Origin: Pseudomonas lundensis
Lineage (GTDB): Bacteria > Pseudomonadota > Gammaproteobacteria > Pseudomonadales > Pseudomonadaceae
Assembly: GCF_002269125.1 (NCBI RefSeq)
Contig: NZ_NQKI01000037.1
Span: 1 to 46,241, forward strand
Length of the DNA: 46,241 nt
Reading direction: 5' to 3'
Made by a program: the position numbers and the translations under genes. Below, piece by piece: positions 25,764-33,975 of the stretch (positions are counted from its first letter, which is position 1; each line of letters opens with the position of its first letter). The notes beneath the pieces were generated by a model. The model did no database searches. It was given only the letters and a program-made list of their open reading frames with translations, and had not been told where the DNA came from.

Positions 25764-26682
25764 CTCGACAGTTCGACCTCTTTACCCACGCTGGGTAAAG
25801 GGCAGCTTGCTGCTGCTGAGCATGCTTCTCATGTTTGCCAGCCAGCAAGCGTTTGCTTTGATTGAAAACAACCTTAACTGCACGGCAACGGGTACCACAG
25901 GCGTTATTGAACTGGGCGATCTGACACCCGGACAAACCTATACCGCCAATATGACGGCCAATTGCCGAGTCACGCGCTGGTATCCCTATGGTGCATCGCT
26001 GCAGCACAGCCAGTTCTATAACGTGGGCAGAGGCAGCAAAGTTCAGGTGTTCCATACCAACTCGGGCTTAATGGTACCTGAACTGCCTATCGGCACCGCG
26101 ACCAGCGTTTGCATGCCGTCAAGCTGTGTTCAGTTGTTCGTGGGCAACACCTTTTCTTACAACGTTCTGCTTTCTGGAACCGCCCCAACCACACCGGGCA
26201 ATTACATGGTCAGCGTATCGCTGACGGACACCTCAATTCGGGGTTACGAAGCTTGGGGCGACTACCTTCAGACCGTGATTCTCAGTTTCAAGGTGATCCA
26301 GCCTGCCTGCTCCCTGGGTTCGGCTAAAACTTTGAATCTGTCGTTCGGCACGCTCAACAGCAACGACTTTGCCTCTTCCCAGCAAGTGGCCAACGTTACG
26401 ATGAACTGCATCAGAGGCACTCAAGCCACAGCCACGCTGGTGCCAACCCAAGCGGCAATCAGTGGTAGCGCCGGCGTTTCAGCAACCACGCTGGCCGGGC
26501 TTTCGATGGCAGCTACCTGGGCTGACACCGGCACGGCCGTCACCTTCAATAGTCCGCGTACGTTATCGCTGGCAACAGGCGCCAACACCATCGGTGTGGG
26601 CTTTCGTCCGCGATTGAATACCAGCGTATCCCCGACCGGTAATTTCACCAGTCAATACACCCTCAACATCACCTATCGCTGA
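25756..26682 (+). CDS. Two-domain fimbrial tip adhesin-like subunit
   Basis: A 308-residue secreted protein. After a signal peptide ending near FASQQAFA (about residue 34), an N-terminal domain of roughly 150 residues with paired cysteines (LNCTAT, ANCRVT, VCMPSSC) is followed by a C-terminal pilin domain. That domain starts near PACSLGSAKTLNLSFG and ends with YTLNITYR. The pilin domain shows the penultimate tyrosine of subunits. A cysteine-rich N-terminal domain joined to a pilin domain is the architecture of tip adhesins. The ligand is unknown. The gene overlaps the usher by 8 bases (ATGAATAA). Confidence 0.85.
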   Translation: MNNSTVRPLYPRWVKGSLLLLSMLLMFASQQAFALIENNLNCTATGTTGVIELGDLTPGQTYTANMTANCRVTRWYPYGASLQHSQFYNVGRGSKVQVFHTNSGLMVPELPIGTATSVCMPSSCVQLFVGNTFSYNVLLSGTAPTTPGNYMVSVSLTDTSIRGYEAWGDYLQTVILSFKVIQPACSLGSAKTLNLSFGTLNSNDFASSQQVANVTMNCIRGTQATATLVPTQAAISGSAGVSATTLAGLSMAATWADTGTAVTFNSPRTLSLATGANTIGVGFRPRLNTSVSPTGNFTSQYTLNITYR

Positions 26683-26702
26683 ACAGGCCCAGGAGCTCGA
26701 CC

Positions 26703-27194
26703 ATGAGATTAAACGCTTTGCTGGCCGCAGCACTTATCGTTGGTACGGCCTGCACATCGGTCAACGCCGCCACAGACACCGTCACCGTGAATGTCAGCGG
26801 TACGCTCACACGGCCGCCATGCACATTGACCAGCAGTAAAACACTCACGGTTAACTTCGGAACGATGCGCGCCGATCAAATTACGGCGGCGCCTATGGTC
26901 GACATCCCTGTCACCCTGACCTGCCCGGCCAACTCGGCACTGAGCATCAGCGTCAAGGCCTCCAGTGTATTTCAGGGTTCAACGACACAGGCTTCTGCGG
27001 GCAAAGCCAATCTGGCTTATTTGATGTACTGGAAAGGCAATAACTCAGCAGTCAACGTTACAGGCGAAAAACGCTCTCTGACCAACCAGAGTGGGACTGT
27101 CGACTTAAGCATGAAAGCCAAACTGACGGCGCTGGGCACAGTCTCCGAGGGAGCATTCAGCGCTTCTAGCGTCATCAGTATTGAATACTTGTAG
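26703..27194 (+). CDS. Minor fimbrial subunit 1
   Basis: A 163-residue pilin-family protein with a signal peptide (MRLNALLAAALIVGTACTSVNAA). Its core is NVSGTLTRPPCTLTSSKTLTVNFGTMR, followed by DIPVTLTCPANSALSISV. It ends in SSVISIEYL. It is a close paralogue of the next gene product: the pattern GTLTRPPCTLTS-K-LT-FG--R is shared almost residue for residue. AGGAG lies seven bases before the ATG. It is probably an adaptor or terminator subunit near the fibre tip or base. Confidence 0.88.
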   Translation: MRLNALLAAALIVGTACTSVNAATDTVTVNVSGTLTRPPCTLTSSKTLTVNFGTMRADQITAAPMVDIPVTLTCPANSALSISVKASSVFQGSTTQASAGKANLAYLMYWKGNNSAVNVTGEKRSLTNQSGTVDLSMKAKLTALGTVSEGAFSASSVISIEYL

Positions 27195-27241
27195 CACTTT
27201 TGCTCGCCGCCCCTGCCAGCCGACCACCTTAGGAACAGAAC

Positions 27242-27724
27242 ATGAACAAACAACTGATAGCGCTCTCACTACTAGGCGTGCTTGCATCTAACGCTGCGTT
27301 CGCGGCCAGCGACAGGAGCGAACTTACTATCAAAGGCACGCTAACACGACCACCCTGCACGTTAACGAGTAATAAGGTCCTGACTGCCGATTTCGGCTCG
27401 CTGCGTTATGACCAAGTGGACAGTGCGCCTCAAATAGATGTGCCCATCACCCTGACGTGCCCGCCCAACTCGGGTTTGAACATTAGTGTCACGGCGGCCA
27501 CAGCGCTAACCGATACGGTCGGGTCCGCTGGCCGAACCAACTTGGGTTATTCACTGTTCTGGAAAAATGACAGCACAGCCATCAACGTGAAAGGCACGAA
27601 AAAGAATGTTTCCAACCTCAACGGTGCTGTGGACTTGAGCATGAAAGCTAAGTTAATCAGTCGAGGCACGCTCTCAGAAGGCGATTTCTCGGCATCCGCC
27701 GTCATTAATATCGACTACTTGTGA
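27242..27724 (+). CDS. Minor fimbrial subunit 2
   Basis: A 160-residue pilin-family protein with a signal peptide ending near FAAS (residue 22). It carries the same GTLTRPPCTLTSNKVLTADFG core as the preceding gene and ends in AVINIDYL. The two are tandem duplicates that have diverged. The start has AGGAA eight bases upstream. Its stop lies one base from the start of the next gene, so translation is probably coupled. Confidence 0.88.
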   Translation: MNKQLIALSLLGVLASNAAFAASDRSELTIKGTLTRPPCTLTSNKVLTADFGSLRYDQVDSAPQIDVPITLTCPPNSGLNISVTAATALTDTVGSAGRTNLGYSLFWKNDSTAINVKGTKKNVSNLNGAVDLSMKAKLISRGTLSEGDFSASAVINIDYL

Positions 27725-27725
27725 T

Positions 27726-28250
27726 ATGAACATGATCGCCCGAATGAGCCTATGGCTATCACTGCTGGTTGTATTTGTACCGAGCTTTAGTTCAACCAGC
27801 TGTGCCGCAGACGCCCCTTCACTGGATATCAAGGGCACGCTGACAAAGCCCCCTTGCACGGCCAGCTTTCCGGCCTCGCAAAGTGTGGAAATACCCAAGG
27901 TAAACCTTAATTCGTTGCACTCGGACACTACTGAATGGACTGATGTGGCCCTTGATTTTCAGTGCGTCGAAGGCAGCCAGGTGCTCCTAAGATTCAGCGC
28001 AGGCAACGGTTCTTTTGATAGCAACACTTTGCGCACGACCCTCGACAAACTGGGCTTGAAAACACGCCTTACTGACATGACAAGCGCCGCCAAACTGCTG
28101 AGCATGACGTTCGACGAGCAATTGAGCTTCCCCGTTGAAGACACGCTGCTCAAACTTAAGCTGTCGGTCAGGCCGGTGAAGACAGGCGATGAACTGCCCG
28201 CCATCGGCAGTTACAGTTCAACGTTATTGATGGAAATTATTTACCGGTAA
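27726..28250 (+). CDS. Minor fimbrial subunit 3
   Basis: A 174-residue pilin-family protein with a signal peptide ending near TSCAADAP (residue 30). It shares GTLTKPPCTASFPASQSVEIPKVNLNSL at its N-terminus, then diverges from the two previous paralogues. It ends in SSTLLMEIIYR with the penultimate tyrosine. No clear ribosome-binding site precedes the ATG; the stop of the previous gene is one base upstream, so it relies on coupling. An in-frame ATG at 27732 is an alternative start. Its stop is one base from the stop of the convergent response regulator. Confidence 0.85.
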   Translation: MNMIARMSLWLSLLVVFVPSFSSTSCAADAPSLDIKGTLTKPPCTASFPASQSVEIPKVNLNSLHSDTTEWTDVALDFQCVEGSQVLLRFSAGNGSFDSNTLRTTLDKLGLKTRLTDMTSAAKLLSMTFDEQLSFPVEDTLLKLKLSVRPVKTGDELPAIGSYSSTLLMEIIYR

Positions 28251-28251
28251 A

Positions 28252-28896
28252 TCAGGCAAATAAATTGGCCTTGATGCACAGAATCAACAGGGCCTGATCA
28301 CTGTCCACATCAAGCTTGCGCATGCTTGAGATTTTCAGGGTGCTGATGGTCTTGATGCTGCGATTCAGACTCTGCGCCACTTCACTCACGCTCATACCTG
28401 AGGCAAACAAACGCAGCACCTCAAACTCCTTGACCGACAACTGACTGAGCCTTTGCGAAATCACATCGGTTTCAGCGCTTGAGTTTGGGTCATTCGGCCC
28501 GAGTTGATAGTGGCCTTCTCGATAAAAGGCATCCAGTGCTACCAGAATTTGCTCCAGCCCGGCGTTTTTTGAAATGACCCCGCTGATGCCTAACTCATAC
28601 AGCCAGGTCAAAATCTGCGGATTGGAGATAACCGTAAGAATCAACACCCGTGGCTCGGGGAAATGCCGACGCAAGTATTCCACCAATCGGGTTCCGTCTC
28701 CGTATTGCTCATCGCCCGGCATGTTGTAGTCGGTAATGATGACGTTAGGACGCAGCTCAGAAACCCTATCGATCAACTCGGATGAATTCGTGGCTTCGCC
28801 GACCACTTTAAAACGCGCATCGCGCTCAATGATCTCGCGCACGCCCATCAAAACAATCGGGTGATCGTCGGCCAATAAGACTCTCATTTGCGGCAT
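28252..28896 (-). CDS. RcsB-like response regulator, LuxR-type
   Basis: A 214-residue two-component regulator. The receiver has its phospho-Asp at residue 56 in ITDYNMPGDEQYGDG, a signature shared with RcsB and with RcsB-like regulators of P. aeruginosa cup loci. The C-terminal LuxR-type helix-turn-helix runs from LSQLSVKEFEVLRLF to KTISTLKISSMRKLD. The DNA-recognition helix differs from the tandem paralogue (ISTLKISS versus VSTQKVSA). It is the distal gene of the pair, with a 58-base spacer. It probably activates the fimbrial operon after phosphotransfer from an Hpt domain. The start could also be ATG at 28887. Confidence 0.93.
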   Translation of the reverse strand: MPQMRVLLADDHPIVLMGVREIIERDARFKVVGEATNSSELIDRVSELRPNVIITDYNMPGDEQYGDGTRLVEYLRRHFPEPRVLILTVISNPQILTWLYELGISGVISKNAGLEQILVALDAFYREGHYQLGPNDPNSSAETDVISQRLSQLSVKEFEVLRLFASGMSVSEVAQSLNRSIKTISTLKISSMRKLDVDSDQALLILCIKANLFA

Positions 28897-28954
28897 GACG
28901 TATATAACTCCAGTCCTTGAAAAACAGATCGCTATTAACGGCCACTAAAGACCT

Positions 28955-29605
28955 TTATGACTCAAAGGGATCGGCCTTAATGCAGTAAGTGAGCAGCGCA
29001 TGATCGTTGAGCACTTCCAGTTTGTGCATGGCAGAGACCTTCTGGGTACTGACGGTTTTAACGCTGCGACTCAACAGGCGTGCAATCTCGCTCACGCTAT
29101 TGCCAGCTACAAACAGCCTTAACACCTCGACCTCGCGCGGCGAAAGATTGGAAAATCGCTCATCAATGACTTTAGCGTTAGCCAGCACTGATGTGGGTTG
29201 AGCCATCGGGGTTGTATAAGGCCGGCCATTGACCAAGGCATTCAGAGCTTTGCCGATTTCCTCATGGATGTGATTCTTGGCGATGACGCCGACCACACCC
29301 ATTTCCAGCAGCCGCGAAATGATCAATTGATTGCTGACCATCGTCAGCACCAGGATTTTCACCGTTGGAAAATGCTCAACGATGTACTCAATCAATGGCA
29401 AACCATCGCCGTAAGTATCGTCACCTGGCATGTTGAAATCGGTGATTACTACGTCCGGTTGGTGCAAGACCAACAGACGGACCAATGCCGATGAGTTGAG
29501 CGCTTCACCTACCAATCCGAAGCGCTCATCACGTTGAATCACCTCCCGAAGACCCAGAAGAACCACCGGGTGATCATCGGCAATTACTGCCTTTAATTCG
29601 CGCAT
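28955..29605 (-). CDS. RcsB-like response regulator, LuxR-type (tandem paralogue)
   Basis: A 216-residue regulator with phospho-Asp at residue 56 in ITDFNMPGDDTYGDG and a C-terminal LuxR helix-turn-helix (NLSPREVEVLRLF to KTVSTQKVSAMHKLE). It is clearly homologous to the neighbour at 28252-28896 along its whole length, including the receiver. The ribosome-binding site GGAG is about seven bases before the ATG. Both regulators keep all visible phospho-acceptor residues, so neither looks degenerate. Possible division of labour: one for the fimbria, one for another promoter. That is inference. Confidence 0.93.
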   Translation of the reverse strand: MRELKAVIADDHPVVLLGLREVIQRDERFGLVGEALNSSALVRLLVLHQPDVVITDFNMPGDDTYGDGLPLIEYIVEHFPTVKILVLTMVSNQLIISRLLEMGVVGVIAKNHIHEEIGKALNALVNGRPYTTPMAQPTSVLANAKVIDERFSNLSPREVEVLRLFVAGNSVSEIARLLSRSVKTVSTQKVSAMHKLEVLNDHALLTYCIKADPFES

Positions 29606-29668
29606 TGCCTGGCTCCAAACGAATGACGCACTGCTATATATCGCTGTGTGGATTCAACGCTGAGTCAG

Positions 29669-29701
29669 TGTTCAGCCAGCCAATCGAGCGAGCACTGAAC
29701 A
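29669..29701 (-). promoter_or_regulatory. Inverted repeat upstream of the response regulator pair
   Basis: TGTTCAG and CTGAACA form seven-base arms separated by 19 bases, 64-96 bases before the upstream regulator start. The spacer 29606-29884 (279 bases) holds no gene I can support; a short hairpin (CAGGC-TTT-GCCTG) lies near 29869-29881. Confidence 0.35.
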
Positions 29702-29884
29702 AGGCTTGAATAGAAGTACACATCACGAACCTGGAGCGCATGAACGGTTATGACAATCAGCTTGGCCCGCGCGCCTAAAGCCAGCAAAAAACGATGATCG
29801 TGTGATTCTCTGAACCGTCGTACATGGTTTTATCAGAGTAAAAAGACGTGACCCAACGCTGTATAAATCAGGCTTTGCCTGGCG

Positions 29885-31081
29885 TTATTCCCATGATGGC
29901 TTGGAGCTATCTTCGAATAAAAGAGTTCCAAAATCAGCGCAGGACACCGCCCCGCAGATCAGAAAACCTTGAGCTTGATCACAGCCGATACGTCTTAGAA
30001 AAGCAAGTTCGGCTTGGGTTTCGACACCTTCAGCGACCACGGTCAGGCCTAATTTTTGACTTAATTCAACCAGACTGCGCAAAGCGGAGGCCAAGTTCTC
30101 ATTCTCAACACAGCCATGCACCAGCGAACGGTCTATCTTGAGTTCACTGAACGGCGTGGAAACCAGGTTGAAGTAGGAACTAAAGCCTTTACCGAAATCA
30201 TCTTGAGCCAATCCAAAGCCCATCATGCGCAAGCGACAAGCCCCCGCATAATAATTGCTGAGCTCTTCTGTGATGGAGCTTTCCATCAGCTCAAACACGA
30301 TGCTACGCGGCTCGCCACCATCGGCTATCACATAGTCACGCAAGCGATCAGCCAGGTCGTGGTCATCGAGCAAATGCGTCGGCAAATTGATCGAAACCGG
30401 AATATCCCAACCCTGCCGGCGCCATTCTCTTTGCGCTTGCAAGGTTTTCTTCAACATTAGCCATAACAGCGGTTCTTCCAGCCCCTCTTTTATCAATAGC
30501 GATAGAAAGTCTTTGGGCAGTAATAAACCCGCCTGCGGATGAACCCAGCGGACCAAGGCTTCGGCGCTGAGGATATTACCGTCGTGCAGAGACTTTTTGG
30601 GTTGGAACCAGGCCTGAATTTGATCACTGTCCATTGCCCGAACAATGCTTTGAGGATCAACTTCTATCGCCAACGCGGGGTCGACTTCACCGTTTCCACG
30701 AAAAATCGCCATCCGCTCCTTCAGCCGCATGACGGCATTGAGCTCGACAGGTTTTGAGATCAGACCGACCACCGACATGCCTAAATTTTTTGCGGCCAAG
30801 CCCGCGCTAATTAACATTCGGCGCGACGATGCGCTCATCAACGCCAGTGCAGGCCGTTTTTTCAGGGCGGCAATTTTCTGGATAAGTTGCACGCCATCCA
30901 TTACAGGCATCAGTAGATCTGTCAGTAGCAGGTCATAGTCACGACGTGTGAGGCTTTCCAACGCCTCATCTCCGTCCCATACGGTGTCAACTTGAAAGCC
31001 GCCGACCTCACTGAAAACATTCAGTAAATACTCATGCTGAAAAGGATGATCCTCGACGACCAAGACACGATAGGGCTTCAC
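29885..31081 (-). CDS. EAL-domain response regulator, c-di-GMP phosphodiesterase (PvrR/RocR-like)
   Basis: A 398-residue protein with an N-terminal receiver (phospho-Asp55 in LLTDLLMP) and a C-terminal EAL domain (from about 150). Catalytic signatures are intact: EALVRW, the Asn in SINLP, the Glu in FELMESS, the Asp pair in QDDFG, the Lys in ELKID and the Glu in VAEGVET. It should hydrolyse c-di-GMP. The loop reads DFGKGFSS where many family members have DFGTGYSS. The start is GTG at 31081 with the strong site AAAGGAGG just upstream. It follows the second hybrid kinase after 11 bases, so the pair is an operon, as for PvrS-PvrR of P. aeruginosa. Its likely effect is to lower attachment when active. 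Confidence 0.94.
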   Translation of the reverse strand: MKPYRVLVVEDHPFQHEYLLNVFSEVGGFQVDTVWDGDEALESLTRRDYDLLLTDLLMPVMDGVQLIQKIAALKKRPALALMSASSRRMLISAGLAAKNLGMSVVGLISKPVELNAVMRLKERMAIFRGNGEVDPALAIEVDPQSIVRAMDSDQIQAWFQPKKSLHDGNILSAEALVRWVHPQAGLLLPKDFLSLLIKEGLEEPLLWLMLKKTLQAQREWRRQGWDIPVSINLPTHLLDDHDLADRLRDYVIADGGEPRSIVFELMESSITEELSNYYAGACRLRMMGFGLAQDDFGKGFSSYFNLVSTPFSELKIDRSLVHGCVENENLASALRSLVELSQKLGLTVVAEGVETQAELAFLRRIGCDQAQGFLICGAVSCADFGTLLFEDSSKPSWE

Positions 31082-31092
31082 TGGCCCCTCCT

Positions 31093-33861
31093 TTAGAAGT
31101 GCTGAAGACAGTTGTATAAGGTGTGCAGCGTAAAAGGCTTGATCAAACAGTGGTCCATTCCGGCGCTAAGACAGCGCTCACCCTCGTCGCGCATGGCATT
31201 GGCCGTCGCGCCAATAATGGGCAGTGCCACTTTCATGGCCCTTAACTGCGCTGCCAGCTCATAGCCGTTCATTCTGGGCATGTTGACGTCAGTCAGTATC
31301 AAATCGAATGTGGCTTCCTGCCATAACTCCAAGGCCTCAAGACCATCACTGGCCAAGGTCACTGTGCAGCCAAGCTCTTCAAGTTGATCTCGCAAAATCA
31401 GTTGATTAATCACATTGTCCTCGGCCACCAGAATTCTTAAACCCAGTTTGAGTTCTTGCTTGGCAGCGCCTGCTTCAAGAAGTGTCTCCATCCTCGTTCC
31501 CTGGGCTTTAGCCATCGCCCGGTAAACGTCTTGCAGGCTGTTAAGGTCGGCATGCCAACACATGTCGGGCAAGCTCGACATAGACGAAAAGTCGCTGGCA
31601 GCCACTACAACCGGACCTGTCCAACCGGGTTCTAGCATCTGTTGAGCACCTCCCGGATGCAGCTCCAACAACACAGCACCGTCAAGTACATCCCCTGGTC
31701 TGGGAAGGCCCAAGTGAGCACGCGCGCCCCAACGCCGCAGCCAGCCGCAATAACACTCAGCCACTTCACGCAGTTGCGACACCACATACACCACATTGGG
31801 TGCCAGTTCGCCCAAAGGGCTGACATGCTTTGCATCTCGGACCTGTTCCAAGGGCAGATGCAGGGTAAAGCTACTGCCCAAGCCGGGTTCGCTGACCAAG
31901 CGCATGCTGCCGTTCATCAAGTGCATGAGACGCTTGCAGATGGATAAGCCAAGACCGGTTCCGGCAACGACATTCTTGGCCGAGTCCGCTTGATAGAAAG
32001 GTTCGAACAGCTGAGCCTGCTCTTCTAAGGCTATGCCTTTGCCGGTATCTGAAACCTGCCAACTCAAGTGCACGCGCTCATCATCACGGCTGTCCATTTT
32101 TAGCCGCAGGACAATTTTGCCGTTGTCAGTAAATTTCAGCGCATTGTTGAGCAAGTTATTGAGGATCTGACGAATGCGAGAGACATCTCCGCTGAGCCAT
32201 TCGGGCACTGTCGAGTCAATCAGGGCAAACAGTTGCAACCCTTTCGCTTGCGCGGCGCCGCTATAGCCCTGGATCACTTCTTCAATTAGCTCCATCGGGC
32301 TGAAGGTGTTGAGTTCCAGTTGCAATTGCCCCGCCTCAATGCGTGATACATCCAGCACGTCACATATCAGTTGCAAGAGATTGCCGGAAGATCGCTCGAT
32401 GGCTTTTAGGTAGTTATCTTGCTGCTCATTGAGCTCCGTGCGCGCCAGCAGCTCGAGCGTGCCTAAGACGCCATACAACGGGGTGCGAATTTCATGGCTC
32501 ATGGTAGCCAGAAATAACGTCTTGGCTTCATTGGCACGATCAGCCAACTGCCGGGCACGCTCCAGCGTCACCTCAATCTGCTTGCGCGCACTGATATCGC
32601 TGAAGGCACAAATCAACACGTCCTGACCGTTATAACGGGTTGGGGCAAACGCGAGGTACAGCAGCCGGCCATCTTCCATCTCAACCTCATCGCTGTTGCT
32701 CGCGTCTTGCTGATCGAACGCACGAAAAATCCAACCATGGCACTGTTTGCTTCGTTCCCCGCCATGCCCCAACCACTGTTGCGAGAGGGAGTTTTCCAGC
32801 ACGACGGTGCCATCTGTGCGGCGAATCACACACAGGGCGACCGGAGCCACTTGCAGCACAGCCCGGTTGAATGCCTCACTTTCAATCAGTGCCTGAATAC
32901 GATTTTCACCCGGTGTAATCAGTCGCAGATCAATACGCCGTATGAGCAGACGCAAAGCGATGCACACGGCGATACACAGCAGTACGCAAGTAATCAAAGG
33001 CCAAACCAAGACCGTCAGCAAAGCGTGTATATCGACAGCGTAAACAATTTGCCAACCTGAATAGCCGAGTTTCTTGCTGATCGCCAGACTGTCCGGCAAC
33101 CATCGACTTCCGATGAATCCAAAGGAATTTGGGGGAGGCAAGCTATGCAATGACTCCACCAACGTGGATTGCGCAGCATTAGTGAAAATGATTTGACCCT
33201 GACCGTCCAGCAACATGAAATCGCCAGCGTTTTCACTGCCCAACGCCGCTACAAGATCAGGCACCTGAACCTCAATGCCCAACCACCCTGAGGCGTGGTT
33301 GCGCTCATCCAGTCGAGCGAACAAATAAAAAGCCGAGTCCAGCTTTTTTGTATCCGTCAGCCACAGCTCATCGCTCAGTGAATACCACTGGCTGCCCACA
33401 TCCACCAATCGTTGCAAGACTGCCTTGGGCACAACCCCCGAGTTGCTTGAAACATCAAACAAGCGCACAACTTGAGGGTCTTCAGTTTGCGGCACATACA
33501 ACAGATTAACTTTACTTGCGCGTAAGTAGTCCATCATCCGTTGGGTCAACCACAGACTCCAGTGGTCAGACTCACTGCCAAGACTGATTTTTTTCTCTTC
33601 TTCCGGGGCAACACTGATGAAGGGCTCGTGCCCGGCTGTATCAGGCACAGCGGTGAGCACCAGACTTTTGAGTAACGTCTGGCGGCTGACGAAAAAATCT
33701 TGGGCGTGAAACACCGCCTCGTTCATAAAACTGCGACGCTGAGAGACCTCTTGGTTAAACACAGCGCGCAAATAGAGTAACGAACCGGCAATAACCGTGA
33801 TGATCAGGCCTGCGGCAAATAAATAAAGCAGCTTTCTGGCAGCTTGAGGGGTCGATTTCAT
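31093..33861 (-). CDS. RcsC-like hybrid sensor kinase lacking Hpt (PvrS-like)
   Basis: A 922-residue inner membrane kinase. A first membrane span (about 10-30) is followed by a periplasmic region of about 260 residues and a second span near 290-315. Then come a PAS-like segment, HisKA with MSHEIRTP (His near 456), an HATPase domain (NNLLNNALKFTD, GTGLGLSIC), an ABL-like degenerate region and a receiver with phospho-Asp near 858 (LTDVNMP). The protein ends about 65 residues after that Asp, so there is no Hpt domain. The cytoplasmic half is very similar to that of the kinase at 18340-21576; the periplasmic halves differ, so the two probably sense different signals. Confidence 0.93.
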   Translation of the reverse strand: MKSTPQAARKLLYLFAAGLIITVIAGSLLYLRAVFNQEVSQRRSFMNEAVFHAQDFFVSRQTLLKSLVLTAVPDTAGHEPFISVAPEEEKKISLGSESDHWSLWLTQRMMDYLRASKVNLLYVPQTEDPQVVRLFDVSSNSGVVPKAVLQRLVDVGSQWYSLSDELWLTDTKKLDSAFYLFARLDERNHASGWLGIEVQVPDLVAALGSENAGDFMLLDGQGQIIFTNAAQSTLVESLHSLPPPNSFGFIGSRWLPDSLAISKKLGYSGWQIVYAVDIHALLTVLVWPLITCVLLCIAVCIALRLLIRRIDLRLITPGENRIQALIESEAFNRAVLQVAPVALCVIRRTDGTVVLENSLSQQWLGHGGERSKQCHGWIFRAFDQQDASNSDEVEMEDGRLLYLAFAPTRYNGQDVLICAFSDISARKQIEVTLERARQLADRANEAKTLFLATMSHEIRTPLYGVLGTLELLARTELNEQQDNYLKAIERSSGNLLQLICDVLDVSRIEAGQLQLELNTFSPMELIEEVIQGYSGAAQAKGLQLFALIDSTVPEWLSGDVSRIRQILNNLLNNALKFTDNGKIVLRLKMDSRDDERVHLSWQVSDTGKGIALEEQAQLFEPFYQADSAKNVVAGTGLGLSICKRLMHLMNGSMRLVSEPGLGSSFTLHLPLEQVRDAKHVSPLGELAPNVVYVVSQLREVAECYCGWLRRWGARAHLGLPRPGDVLDGAVLLELHPGGAQQMLEPGWTGPVVVAASDFSSMSSLPDMCWHADLNSLQDVYRAMAKAQGTRMETLLEAGAAKQELKLGLRILVAEDNVINQLILRDQLEELGCTVTLASDGLEALELWQEATFDLILTDVNMPRMNGYELAAQLRAMKVALPIIGATANAMRDEGERCLSAGMDHCLIKPFTLHTLYNCLQHF

Positions 33862-33975
33862 ACCGCCAGCCTAAGCGGCAGAATGCTTGAAAATAATCAG
33901 ACGATTCCTGAAACATCCAAAAAAATGTCGCTGACAAGCTTGGCAGGGCCGCGTCCCTTGCCAGCGACAACGCGC

